Assembly: GCA_020283715.1 (NCBI GenBank)
Contig: JAIQCW010000234.1
Span: forward strand, 1-64,000
Length of the DNA stretch: 64,000 nucleotides
Direction of reading: 5' to 3'
Source of the DNA: Cytauxzoon felis
Lineage: Eukaryota; Apicomplexa; Aconoidasida; Piroplasmida; Theileriidae
The first letter of the stretch is position 1. Each line of letters starts with the position of its first letter. The translations under genes and the position numbers were made by a program. Below the pieces are notes generated by a model. That model saw only the letters and a program-made list of their open reading frames with translations, was not told the DNA's origin and did no database searches. Below are positions 32,067-46,265 of the stretch, piece after piece.

Positions 32067-35000
32067 ATGTTACAGTATATTGTACATCAATTAATCAAGG
32101 CATTTGGTAAAGATGTATTGGAGCAATGGATACCTTTGGATAGGATATGTATAACATCGATAACAGATCCTGAAATACATTTGTCTAATATACCTGTACC
32201 TGATATACTATTCCAGACTTATTCACTGCCATTCGCAATTGTAAAGTCTAACATCTCAAGAGTAGTGATTAAATGTCCATGGACTTCATTTTTTAAAAAG
32301 TTTGAGAAGGACACATTAAAAATTGACATAGATGTTGTTGAACTGGTATTACGCATTAAGCAGTTGGATGAGTTGAGCGAGTCTTCATGCAGAGAACTAT
32401 ATATTAGTAGCAAGGCCAAGAAGCTGTCAAAGTGGTTAAAGGCTAAATCGTCGATAAAGTTATTGAATAGAGCAAATAATAGCCGCAATAATGTACAAAA
32501 AATACTAAATGCTCTAAACATTGAAATCAAGAGAATAGAAATTACATTAATTGACGATTTACTATATAAAACACCATTTTCAGTGATCATCAAAGGCAAT
32601 AATATCAAAGGGAATGGAATCGATCCAAATGATAGGAAATCGAATGAAAATTGGATTAATGATAACGACGTACGCGGACTCTCAAAGTCACTCTTAACCG
32701 CATTATCGTTTCACTCCGATGACGTTAGTATATACTTTATAGAGTATAGAACCCAAACTAGAAATGTTACTAAGTCATCGTCTACCGAATGTTCATACAC
32801 CTCCACTAGTCATGCAGATCCACCTGAAGCTGTAACCTTGTCTTCCACTAGGCGTGGAGCCTCCTCCAATTACCTCCCCATAAACGGTAGATCCACTCCC
32901 GGAGATCGTGGCAAAGGAGAGGGTAGTGAGGTAACCTCAAGTGGAATACCTGGAAGCGATCCACGGGAGCTGGAAGGGAAAGTAAATAGAAGAGCTGACG
33001 GCAGGACTGACCTCAGGTGGAAAGACGAGGAAAGGATCCAAAGTGAAAGAGAAGATAGGGTTGATATCTCATTGGATGGACGTATAAGTCGTGACACTTC
33101 ATCGGATGATGTATTTTATTCTCCATTATCGTCGGAAGATGAAATTTATCTTGGTAGTGAAGATGTGAATGTACTGTTAGATGTGAAGAGTAGTGTATTT
33201 TGTTCATATTGTACTGTTGGATGTTGTGATTATGGTAGTGACAAAATCGATTATGAGAAGTTGAACATAAAGAGTGATGCTTATAGATATTTATCTTTGC
33301 TTAAATTACCATGTAATGTATATAAATTGACCCCAGATTTGGGTATAAAATTGGATATTGTGTTTAAATTTTGGTCTATTAATAGTTTATTTGTTAATGA
33401 TATAAGGCATGATTCATATCGTGATTTGTATATTGTATTATCATCTAATAGTGAAAAAACCCCATTGAAATTAACTTTTACGAGTACTAGTGTGATATGT
33501 TTGTACAATTTGATACGTTTTATGCAGATATTATCCTCATTTAAGGGGATGTCTTTATTTGATTTAAATAAAACACCCAATATTGAAGATTCCATTAAAT
33601 ATATAAAATTAATTAACACTCGTAGTATATTAAAATCCCCATCTAATGATGACTTGGAATTCATTAAAAAATTTTGAAGAATCTACCCCATTAAGTATAA
33701 TCATTAAATTAAGAGAATTGTCTACAACTCATAAGTGGAATAGTAATGTACATGAATTTTTATTCGGTTCATGCTGCGATTTTGATAAATGTGGGGGTAG
33801 TGGTAATGTGGGGAAAGATGAAATTAATCTCTTGGATCATAGCCACTGGTTTACAAGCGAATTTAACATGCATATAATCATACCTGATGTCGAATTTCAT
33901 ATTATTGCATTGGAAAATATGAAGTCTCATAGAGGACCTGAATGTGATGAACAGAGTGCACGATCTAATCGTAGATGGAAGCGAAGACGTGAAAGTAGAA
34001 TTGATGAACCCTCAGGATCTCATAACACTACTACAGCTTCCATACACCCTTCCTTTGTCATCAAGTCAAGCGTATTCCTTTTGAAGTCATCAACATTTCT
34101 ACCAAAGAGGTACACTATGGGGATTAATTTCATCAGGCCTATAATCACATTAGGTACAGTCAACCTCGATTCTAAAATTAATGAAAATAAAACATTCATC
34201 AACTTTTACATCAATAATTATAATAATACCCTATTTATTTACCCCGACATTATGTTCAATAATGCATCACAATTTTTTAATGAATATGGGGTTTTTTATC
34301 ATGATAAACTGGATGAAGATGTGGGGTTAAGGATTGTGATTAATGAGTATAGAAATTTTGTAAAGTATATATTGATAGATGTACCTAATATAAATATAAT
34401 ATTATCATCATTGATAAATTACCTTGAGGATTTTAATAAAGGGTTATTAATAAGTATAATGAATGATCTGTTGACTCTAAATATGTTAAATTGTAGGGTT
34501 AAATTACACCACATAAATAATGATACTGTTATTATGAAGATGATAGATTGGGCTAAGTATAGTAATAGAAGTATAACTAAGTTACCATTAGTGGATATCA
34601 ACATCAAGTTGTTTATATCGACAGATAGTTCAATCGGTACAGATGATGAATTCAATTTCGATAATGCAAACGATATCTACGGTATCAATGATGAAATTCT
34701 CAATAAATGGGAATACTGCCATGATATCATAGACCCATTTGAATCCAAAAATACATCCAAAACACATTCTATTGATGATCCAACATTGTCTTCCACCAAG
34801 AATACCACCGTTCCACCTGAGGTCCAATCCAACTCTGTTCCACTCGCCTCCACCGTTGGTCTTGCAGACAGCTCTCCACCTGAGATTACAACCTCTGATC
34901 CCACTAGGCGTGGAGCCTCTCCCAATCACCTATCTCTAAAGAGTAGAGCCACTCCCGGAGATCGTGGCGGAAGTGAGGATGTATCCTCAAGTGGAATACC

Positions 35001-38000
35001 CGCAGCTGATCTCAGGGAAGCGGAGGGGGAACTAAGTAGAGAGAGCCTCCACGGCGAGTGGAAAGACATCGGTGGTGAAGCTGACGGTAGGACGACCTCA
35101 GGTAGTACATCAAGTGGAATGGATGTGGATAGGGCCTTACGTGGAGGAAATAATACATCTGTGATGGACTCTACATATAATATGGATATGATTAGGGTAT
35201 GGTATAGGAACACATGTAGATTGAGACGTAAATATGATTATGATCCCATGGTTTTGGTATTTGATTCTATTGAATATTTTTATGATGGCTTTGGTGATAT
35301 TGATATTAAATTTAACGATTTTAGGCTTAAGTTCAATAATTCTATTGATATATTCATTGTTAATAATTTCCAATTTTTAAAATCTAATAATATGAGGCGA
35401 TGTAGGGTAAATTATCTCTTGTTTACGGTGTATGATAAATTTATTAATATATTATTAAAATATAATAATCTAATGTCATCAATATTATATGATATTATGG
35501 GGTTATTTAACCGCATACGGTATGTGATTGATCAATTAATAAGGATAAAACGTATACCTATTAAATTAGATGATGATGGTACGGAATTATTCAAATGTCT
35601 AACATTTCATGATTTAGATATTAACAGTATAAAAAACCCCATAATTGTTAAAAATGCGGGTGATGGGGATATATTATTGGTGAAGTTGAAGAAGATGATA
35701 ATATATTATTTGAATGAGTATGTATATATAACGCGTTTTTATAATATTAAATTTGAAATTATAAAAAATGATGAAATTAAGACATTATTACTAAATATTA
35801 ATGACGCGCGCGTCATTAAATTTATAAATTCAGCTGATAATAATAAGCGCGTCATTCTTACAAATAATCTCAATACACTCAAAAATAATAAGATCATACC
35901 CAACAATACAAATCAAAACCAAATTAATATCGAATACCAACTCTCAAACACCAATAAAAATATCAAAATTGATATCAGAAAATTACATATACTCCTAGAT
36001 CTACAATACACAATACTCACCATCAAATTCATACAAAATCTCATTAATACAATAAAACCATTTGAACATATCAAAACAAGCAATATAATAAACAATTCAT
36101 CCTCCACTACATCCGAATTTACCTCTACCGTTCCACTCGCCTCCACCGAGGTCCAATCTACCTCTCCTTGTCTTGCAGACAGCTCTTCCAATTACCTATC
36201 TCTAAAGAGTAGAGCCACTCCCGGAGATCGTGGCGAAGGTAGTGAGGATGTAACCTCAAGTGGAGTACCCGCAGCTTATCTCAGGGAAGCGAAGGGGGAA
36301 CTAAATAGAAGAGCTGACGGCAGGACGACCTCAGGTAGATCGGCGAGTGGAAGAGATGAAGGTAATGATCGTGATGTTCCTTCTGTTAAGATGAGTATGA
36401 TATTATATGATATATCTGTAAATTATGATGGTATGGGTTTGAGATTTGAGATGTATAGTATATTTGAATTGGTATATGATCCAATGAACATAATATTGGA
36501 TATGCCTAGGGTTCATGTTACATTAATCAATGATTATGTTTATAATTTATTGACATTTTGTATATTAAATATGAAATTAAATTCAGATATATTTTTCGAT
36601 TTCAATTTATATGATAATACTAATTTAATTATCGATCTTAAATGTAGCCATTGTGCATTATGGGGTTATGATTATATAAATAATGGGGTTGATGGAAATG
36701 AAATTGATAATGGGGGTAAGAATATTTATATGAATAAGGATCCTTATAATTTATTATTGGGTTTATTAAATGAGGATTGGTATAGTCAATTAACTCATGC
36801 ATTATTACCATCATGTATAGATAAAAATACAATATTGATACCAATAATATTAACACATATACCAAAATGTGTAAGATTGATACCATTATTAAATAAACAA
36901 TGGATCACTAATTGGTTATCACGTAATTATCCCCATATTAATTTAAATTATGGGGAAATTGCAAATAAAATTATAAATAATATTAAATTTAATAAAAATA
37001 TTAATAAACGAGATTCAATTACAATTAAAATACAATCAAAAATCATTAATAATATTAAATATATTACAGGTAATATCAATATCAACGACTATATAATCTC
37101 ATTACACCCTAGCATTATTGTCAAATATATCAACACCATTTCTAAAACTACATTACATAAATTAGAACATGATCTCAAACTTATCAAAAAATATATCAAA
37201 TATATAAAAAAATCATATAAATACAACCAAGTAAATTTTAATGAATCTACCATTCAAAGGTATAAAACCACAGATACATTATCCACCATCAGATCCCTGT
37301 CCAGCGCCATCTCTATTCCACCTGAGGTCCAATCCGCCTCGCGTTCTCTTGCAGAGAGTTCTCCACCTGAGGTCAGTCCTGCCGTCAGCTCTTCTCCACT
37401 TGAGGTCCAATCCAACTCTCCTTCTCTTGCAGAGAGCTCTTTTAATTCACTCCCCGTAAACGGTAAAGCCACTCCCAGAGATCGTGGCAAAGAATCCGAG
37501 ACGATCAATGGGAGTCGAGGGGAAGTAAATAGAGAAGCTGTCTGCAAGACGACCTCAGGTGGAACGGCGAGTGGAATGAAGAGTAGTACTGGACCTCGAG
37601 TGGAACCCGTAGCTGATCTCAGGGAAGCGAAGGGACAACTAAATAGAGAAGACACCACGCCTAGTGGGAAGACCTCAAGTGGAGAAGCTGTCTGCAAGAC
37701 GACCTCAGGTGGAACATTGGGTGTAGAGGGTTTGGTGGTGGATATATTATTGAATATAGAGGAGGTGGATATGATGATACCTTATAGATGTGATATAATG
37801 TTGGAGAATAGTGTACCAATTAGTATGTTACCTGAGGATATATATATTATGAATAGATATTATAAGAGACCTAATGATGATATGAATGATTATAAGATAT
37901 TATGTATATTACAATTGGATAGATTATATTCGAAATTTTCATTTAAATCAAATATAATAGGTCAATATTGTATAAATAATATTAATGAATTATATAATAT

Positions 38001-41000
38001 TAATAATATAATTATAAATATATTTAAATATCAAAAATAGTATAAAATTTTTTAATGATAATATAAATGGTGTATATAATTATTGGATATTTACAAATTT
38101 ATGTAAAAATTAAATATAGATTTATATATAATAAGATTAGATGAAGATAATTTATTAATTGGTTTAATAAATATAAATGATTTAAATATTGATTTATGTT
38201 ATAAAAGTAATAATAAATGTAAAATTAATTTAACTATAAATCGTTTAGAAATATTTAATAATAATAATCAATTTATTATAAAAAATATATATAAAATACG
38301 AAAATTATTTAAAAATTCATTAAATTATAATAAAAATCAAATTATAATAAATATTTTAATTAATAATAATATTATTAATATTAATTCTATTATAAATCAT
38401 ACAAGATGTCTAATTTATCCTAATCTTATACAATCATTATTACAATTCAATTATTCTCATAATAATACACATATCAAATATCATAATAATAAAATTATCA
38501 ATTTTACCTCATCATTCAATATGCTCGAAATCTGGATACATCCATCCAATATTATACATAACCATTATAATAAATCCGAAATTATATACAACTATACTCC
38601 ATATGAGGTCCAATCCAACTCTTCTCACACTTCCACCCGAGGTCCAATCACTACCTTCACCTCTTCCACTCGGCGTGGAGCCTCTTCTAATTTGTTATCC
38701 CTAAAGGGTAGTGCCACTCCCGGAGATCGTGGCGGAGGCGATGATGGGGTAATGGGGGATAGTGGGGGTAAAAAACACTATAATTATGATCTACCCCATG
38801 AATTAGATAATAAACCCCATTGTGTTCCCCATACTTTTTCAAATGGAACAGAGGATGTAACCTCGAGTGGACAACCCGTAGCTGATCTCAGGGAAGCGGA
38901 GGGGGAGATAAACAAAGGAGCTGACGGCAGGATGACCTCAAGTGGAATGTCTAGTGGCAACAGTAGGACTGTAACTTCAGGTGGAAGTGGACAATATTTT
39001 ATTTCATCTCGTAGGATGAATATATTGAATAAATTACGTTTATTGGAGTTTAGTATGAAGAGGGATGGTATGGGTGTATTGCCTAAGATAATAAATGATG
39101 CTGATATGATTGATAATGGACTAACGGATTATGATGATAGAAGAGATTATAATGATGATGTTAATGTTATTGGTATAATGATGGATATAACTTGTAATTA
39201 TTCCAATAATAAAACATCAAATATAATATTGAAATATTTTGGTATCGCATTAGGAATAATTAAATATATCAATAATATCGATATACTTGTCGATTATAAA
39301 GATAATTTTCTATTTATAAATTATGGTGATGGGGATAAAGATAATAGTGATTGTGGGGTTAACAATCATTTATTGATGGAATTATATGATGCATGTTTGA
39401 AGATGAAGAGAGTAGATAATGGACATTTATTAATATCGATAGAATTAAATAATATAAAAGTATCATTAAGATTAGATAATATTGTACAATTAATACAATA
39501 TAAAGAATTTTTTAATGAAATTATAAATAAATTTTATAAAAAAAATATACCAAACAACAATATGAAGGTGATATCAATGATTTCATTAATCATATCCAAT
39601 CAATCTATAACAAATATGGTATCAATGTCAATATCCTTTCCGATGATGATATCAAATTAAAACACTTTAATATCAACACCATGAATCATAACAGTAAAAG
39701 AAAATCAAATCTTAATAATCATCCACAATTTAACTCTACTCCACCCGAGGTCCAATCCAACTCCTCTCCACTCGCCGTGGAGGCCTCTTCCAATTACCTA
39801 TCTCTAAAGAGTAATGCCACTCCCGGAGATCGTGGCGAAGGTGATGGAAGTAGGGTTAAGAATGTAACCTCAAGTGGAGAAAATGGGGGTTATGGGGATA
39901 AAAAACCTCATAATGACAATAAACCCCATGATTCATATGTGGCACGATGTGGAGGTGATGAGTACATGACCTCAAGTGGAAGTGGAGAACCCGCAGCTGA
40001 TCTCAGGGAAGCGGAGGGGGAGGTAATTAAAAAAGCTGACGGCAGGACCTCGAGTAGAGGTGACTGTAAGACTTCAGATATTGGATACTTTGATGATGAT
40101 AAATCTTTGATTAATAATTCTGGTACGAGTATATTTTATGAATTGATATCATTATTTGATATATTGTATGATTTATATTATAATAGTAAGGATGAATTGA
40201 CGATATCTGTATATATAAAGGATATTAGATTATTATTATATTCATTTGTAAATGAATTATCATTATGTATTAATATTCAATATTGTAAATCAGATTTAAC
40301 ATTATGTAGAATAATTAATGATAATTTAAGATATAAATTAGTACCTAAATTAATATTTGATTATTCATTAATATTTAATATACAATTATTAAATTCTAAT
40401 TTAAATACTCAAGATTATATTTTAAAAAATACTGTTATTACTATAAAAATTTTATATGAAAATAATATAAATTCTTTATCAATTAATATTGGTATAAGTA
40501 GTATTACTCTTGAATTAAGTACATCATTATTAAAATTTATACAATATATTACATCAATACTACCCATCATCAATCTCAATTATAATCGATACACCACCAA
40601 AAATATCTATACCATCTATAATGAACTCGAATATGATGTCAATCTATTCGTCAATCGCAAAAATAAAATAATATTCAAACTTAAAAATCATCCACAATAT
40701 AACCCTACTCCACTTGAGGTTACAACCTCTCCACCTGAGGTCCAATCCAACTCTTCTCCCACTCGCCGTGGTGGCTCTTCTAATTTGTTATCTCTAAAGA
40801 GTAATGCCACTCCCAGAGATCGTGGAGAAGGTGAAGGTATTGATGGATCATCCATCATGGGAATGATGGAAGATGGTGCTAAGGATCTGTTGGATGTAAC
40901 CTCAAGTGGAAAACCCGAAAGCGATCTACGGGAGCTTGAGGGGGAAGTAAATAGAGAAGCTGACGGCAGGACTGACTTCAAGTGGAAAGGCCGTCTGCAA

Positions 41001-44000
41001 GACAAAGAAAAGGTGGATAAAACTTTAGGTGGTGATGAATTGGTGATGATACCGAGTGGTATGTGTACTAGAGTGTATAGTGGTGAATTTTTGTTATTTT
41101 TGCGTAGTAATGGTATGATTGGTGAGGGTGTAATGAATGAGATGATGGGTGATGATTATATGAATGATGAGTATAAGAATTTATTATTTGGTAATAGTAA
41201 TAATGTAAAGATGTTGATGGGGATATTAAGGGATGATAGATGTATGGATGAGATAACAGATATGGGATTGAGGGAAATGATGTATAATGATCCATCATTG
41301 ATGTATATTGGTAATTATGTTGATATAATAAGATTATATAATATACCTAATAAAGGTAATATATTATTAGTTGAACCATATGTAAATGATGAAGATGATA
41401 ATATAAATATAATAATTAGTACAAATATACGTATTATTAATAATACTAATATTACATTTTTATTAACACAAGATTTTAAATTAAATTATTTTAATAAATT
41501 AGCATATAAATTATTACAAAAAGATCAACCAAATGATACATATAATAAATATCTATATATTAATCCACTCACTTCTATATCTATACCAATTTCTTGGTAT
41601 AATAATGGATATATGCCCGTCATTACCCCCATATTTGATGGGGTTGGTGGAAATTATGGTGGTGATGATGAAGAAGATAATTCATTAGATTTTCAAGAAT
41701 TATATAAATTATTAAATAAACAAAATATAATAAATAATGAAGAAAATCAACAACAAGATTTAAATAAAATTGAATTTAATTTAAATTTTAAAAATTGTTT
41801 ATCATTTAAATGTAATATTATACAACAAGAAATTAATAAAATAGATAATCAACATGATATCATATCATATAAATATCTTATTTATATCAACCCCATTATT
41901 AATATTATTAATAATCTACCATTTAATCTTACCATAAATATCTCTAAAAATAAAACAAATATTATCAATCATAAAATACTTAAACCTAATGAAACATGGG
42001 GATTACCATTCGGTGAACAAAAATTCTATATGAAAATTAAAATCAATGGATGCCAACTCGAATGTACACAAATAAATAAACAATACTATACAAAAAATTA
42101 TCATTATAAAGGAAATTATCCACACTACTTGAAACAATCTCAATCAAATACTTACTCACATGAAATACAATCAAACGAAAAATATACAAAATCTCCACAC
42201 GAGGTCCAATCCAACTCTTCTTACACTCTACCGTTCATTCGTCCTGCAGACAGATCTCCACCAGAGGTTGGTCCTGCCGTCAGCTCTCCTAATTACCTAT
42301 CTCTAAAGAGCAGAACCACTCCCGGAGATCGTGGCGAAGAATCCGAGACGATCCATGGGAGTCGAGGGGAGGTAAATAGAGAGGCCACCACGGCGAGTGG
42401 AATGAAGAGTAGGATTGGACCTCTAGTGGAACCCGTAGCTGATCTCAGGGAAGCTGAGGGACAACTAAATAGAAGAGCTGACGGCAGGACGACCTCAGGT
42501 GGATTGGACCTCAAGTGGTATGGTCGTAATATTCCTTCGAGTAGTATGTTAGAGTATGTATCACCGATGATGTATATATATATACCAAATGTTGGTGTGA
42601 CATCGATGGTGAAATTGTTGCGTTATATGGATGGTCCATTAGATGAGATTATTGGGTTATTTTATGAGATGATATTACAGAGTGTGAATGATTATTATAA
42701 AAACTATGAAATATTATATGAATATATGAAGAGGATGTATATAACTATAGATATAACTAGGAATACTATAAAAATAAGTTGGCCTTATATATTTGAAAAT
42801 ATAACAACAAATTTTATATTATTAAATAATTATTTAATACCACCTGGTTATAGATTCTATGGTAATCTACATGATGCATATAATACAAAATTAAGAGCAT
42901 TTATAAATCTAGGAAATAAAATATATCTTCATACAAATCAATCATCTAAATTAGATCTTACACAAACTACACAATTAAGACCACCCATCAATCTTAATGT
43001 ACCATTCACTCAAATCAAAAAATATATCATACAAGATAATATCGATAATAACCATCACAAACAATTTCATGAACCTAATACAAATACCAATGATACATCA
43101 TCCACCGAAAGTTATACAAAATCTCCACTTGAGGTCCAATCCAACTCTCTTCGTCCTGCGGACAGCTCTTCCAATTACCTATCTCTAAAGAGTATAGCCA
43201 CTCCCGGAGATCGTGGTGAAGTTAGTGATGGATCATCCATCATGGGAATGATGGAAGATGGTGCTAAGGTGGAGATAAGGATTGGACCTCAGGTGGAACC
43301 CGTAGCTGATCTCAGGGAAGCGAAGGGAGAAGTAAATAGAAGAGCTGTCCGCAGGACGACGAAAGTTGGAGGTAATGTTGCTAAGGATGTGTTGGATGTA
43401 ACCTCAGGTGGAGAAGATGGGGTAAAAATGGGTTATGGGGATAATAAACCCCATATTTCTAATCATCCTCATAATGCAATAAATAACATGACCCCTGGTG
43501 GAAAGGAAGTGGATGGTACTTTGGGTGATGTATCATTGGTTGATGATGGTGTATTATTGATGGGGTATGATAAATTGCGTAGATTGAAGAGGCGTGTGAT
43601 GCGTATAATAGATGATAATGATGAGAAGAATAAATTATTATCGATGATGAATATGGGATCTATATCAGAAGATGATAGATTGAGACAGGATGATAGGGGT
43701 GTGAGTATATGTATAGGTTGTAGTGTTCGTTATATAGATAATGGTATAAGGGTTATATCAATTGGTAATTTATATACATTTGTAAATAATTTACCATTTA
43801 CTATATGTATAGTTGGTGTACCAGGTGATATAAATAATATAATAGAATTTAATTGTAATAATAATTTAATAAAAGATTTAATATTAAAACCAGGTGAAAT
43901 GAATAATTTTAATACCCCATATAGTCATGCATATATAATAAAATTAGAAAATACAATGTATAGTGGTAGTTTTCCATTAATAACATCACATATACCTAAT

Positions 44001-46265
44001 GTTATACAATTAGAATTAAATTCATTATCAATTGTATATACAACAATGGTAACACGTGGTATATTAATACAAATTGATATAATAACAGGTAATTTTAATA
44101 ATAATAAATTACCATATATATATAATGGTTATTATTATATTTTATCTATACCAAATAAACCACAATATCAAATATTAAATTTAACATCATATAATATATC
44201 ATTTACTATACCAGATAATATTAAAACTATTGAAGCACAAATGGTTGATAATTATGATACATATGATAATTTTGAAACAAATTTAATTAATAAAATAAAT
44301 ATATTATCACCATTTTGTATTACACATTATGTACCCAATAATATTATTTATAAAAATCTTAATCAACATCAAGTTGCATTAAAAATACTTAATGTAAATA
44401 ATTGTGATTGGTTTATACAAAAATTCTCATTTATTAATAATAATATAAATACCATTAAATTAAATCATAATAATACCATATATACCAATGTCATCATTAG
44501 ACACTCTGGTACTATTATCATCATACTCTCCGATAATCTCAATGTCATACAAGATATTAATACACAACATCTCAAATTCAATTGGAACTCTATACTATTC
44601 AATCTCAAACTACCCAAAATCTCAATCACCATCGCTAATAAAAGAAAAATCTTCCTCGCACTTCATCTCACCAATATACAATCATACCTCAAAATAATAC
44701 CCAAATTCAATACAAACTCACGAAATATCGAAACTAATTATAATAATATACCCGAAGATTATACAACCACTGATTCCACTAGGCGTCCACCTAAAGTTAC
44801 AACCTTGTCTTCCACTAGCCGTTCCACCGTTGGTCTTGCAGACAGCTCTCCTAATTACCTATCCCTAAATGGTGGAGCCACTCCCGGAGATCGTGGCAGT
44901 GAGGAGACATGGATTGGACCTCAAGTGGAAGTGGAACCCGTAGCTGATCTCAGGGAAGCGAAGGGGGAAGTAATTAAAAGAGCTGACGGCAGGACCAAGG
45001 GTGGAGGTGACTGGAAAACCTGTGGTGGTGTATGGAATGGTGAGTGTGATGGTTGGGTGATAGAGACATCGACGATAATAAAGATGGTTCATGTGGATCA
45101 TTTTGTTCAAGGTTATATACCGGTAATACTGAAGAGTTTGGCTAAGCGTCATTCAAGGCAGGAGTCATTTTTACAGGTTAGGATTGTATGTATATTGAGT
45201 CCGAAATCATTACCGATATATGATTCGATATATATAAAGACATCACCTTTATCAATAAATGTAGAGATGCGTGTTTTAGAGCAGTTGTTTGATTATATTG
45301 AGATGATTAAGTTACAATCTGATGGTAATGATAAACAAGATTATGATTATTCTTTACAATCTAGGGGTATTGCATTACCTGAGCCTAGATGGATAGATAC
45401 TAAAAGTAGATTACCAGTATATATAATGAAGTTTAATATTGAGCCGATCAATCTAGTATTGGCTATACGTACTAGTGAAGTTAAATTATCCAGACAAACT
45501 TTACAATTATTGGATTCATTACCATTAGATACTCCATCAGTATGTGTACATTTTGCATCTGAGAAGAGGAATCATACAATATTATGTTGGAATGAATTAG
45601 TACAATCACTAAAGCATTCATATTTACGTCAATTGATAAGACAATCATTACCTAGTGCATGGTTATCAAGTTCATTTGCATTATTACATGGTGTTATAAA
45701 GGGTACATGTTTATTATTTTCACAACCATTTGTATCATGTAACAAATTTAAAAATTCATTTGAAGGTTTTATATTGGGTATAGGTAATGGGATTATATTA
45801 TTTATTTTATATATATTCGGTGGACTTGCACAAAGTCTTGGTCATGTATTAAATATATTTCATAAACTTATGGGTAGAGGTAGACCTAGACCACAAAGTA
45901 TATTAGATGCATTATGGTTGGGTATTAATGGTTTATTATTAGATTTATTCTTTAGACCATGGAAAAGATTAATATCAGATTTTAGGAAATCACATGGCAA
46001 AGGTGATTCAAAAACTAAAATTGGATGGAAATTAATTTCAAATTTAACAAAATGTATTCTGTGCCCTATAATTGGTATTGTAAATATGTTAATTACTATT
46101 GTTGAAGGTCTATCTAATGTATTATTAGGAGACTTCGAACAATTCACACACGTTTATGAAAGTGATCAATTGGGAAATCTTTTACAAACTGTGGATGATA
46201 AAGATAAACAACCAACAACTTTCATCAAGAGAATGAAGACAGCCACATTACGTAAATTCACCTAA
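32067..46265 (+). CDS. VPS13: VPS13 family bridge-like lipid-transfer protein, with ten in-frame repeat insertions
   Basis: Giant gene, about 4,700 residues in four frame blocks (32067-33677, 33646-38040, about 38120-39660, 39681-46265). Residues 1-120 are a Chorein_N domain (VHQLIKAFGKDVLEQW, LSNIPVPDILFQTYSLPF). The last 300 residues carry the conserved VPS13 end: SFALLHGVIKGTCLLF, GFILGIGNGIILFILY, GGLAQSLGHV, DALWLGINGLLLDLFFRPW. The middle is the long beta-groove region plus the adaptor-binding domain. The protein family moves phospholipids between membranes at contact sites. Blocks join by one-base changes at A-runs near 33665, 38032, 38107 and 39540. Ten repeat copies (roughly 1,000 residues) interrupt it at about 1-1.5 kb spacing, all sense and in frame. 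Family members are usually 3,000-4,000 residues. Confidence 0.88.
32820..33020 (+). repeat. Palindromic repeat in VPS13 exon, copy 1
   Basis: Full unit; R-core of the GCGATCCACGGGAGCTGG form. L-core has AAACGGTAGATCC instead of AAGAGTAGAGCC. Confidence 0.9.
34812..35117 (+). repeat. Palindromic repeat in VPS13 exon, copy 2
   Basis: Full unit with a doubled left side: bracket, pin A, pin B, bracket, pin A, L-core. Confidence 0.9.
36131..36350 (+). repeat. Palindromic repeat in VPS13 exon, copy 3
   Basis: Compact full unit; pin B in the CTTGCAGACAG form on the left and CTGACGGCAG on the right. Confidence 0.9.
37318..37712 (+). repeat. Palindromic repeat in VPS13 exon, copy 4
   Basis: Longest VPS13 copy: triple left side, ETINGSRGE cargo, and a right half with two pin B modules. 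Confidence 0.9.
38599..38983 (+). repeat. Palindromic repeat in VPS13 exon, copy 5
   Basis: Full unit with about 100 bases of cargo between the cores, rich in CCCCAT and ATGGGG boxes that are themselves inverted. Confidence 0.9.
39740..40060 (+). repeat. Palindromic repeat in VPS13 exon, copy 6
   Basis: Full unit carrying the TATGGGGATAA ... AAACCCCATG cargo also seen in copies 5 and 9. Confidence 0.9.
40711..40985 (+). repeat. Palindromic repeat in VPS13 exon, copy 7
   Basis: Full unit with the CATCATGGGAATGATGG cargo and an R-core of the GCGATCTACGGGAGCTTG form. Confidence 0.9.
42194..42518 (+). repeat. Palindromic repeat in VPS13 exon, copy 8
   Basis: Full unit with the ETIHGSRGE cargo; pin B appears in both forms on the left side. 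Confidence 0.9.
43124..43503 (+). repeat. Palindromic repeat in VPS13 exon, copy 9
   Basis: Full unit with two cargo types: CATCATGGGAATGATGG between the cores, and the ATGGGGATAATAAACCCCAT type after the right half. Confidence 0.9.
44776..45006 (+). repeat. Palindromic repeat in VPS13 exon, copy 10
   Basis: Full unit just upstream of the conserved C-terminal region; no copy lies inside that region itself. Confidence 0.9.

Noticed and set aside
32067..46265. VPS13 as a pseudogene because of four frame breaks.
   Set aside because: Breaks fall only at A-runs, both ends remain well conserved, and the long frames between breaks are intact over many kilobases.
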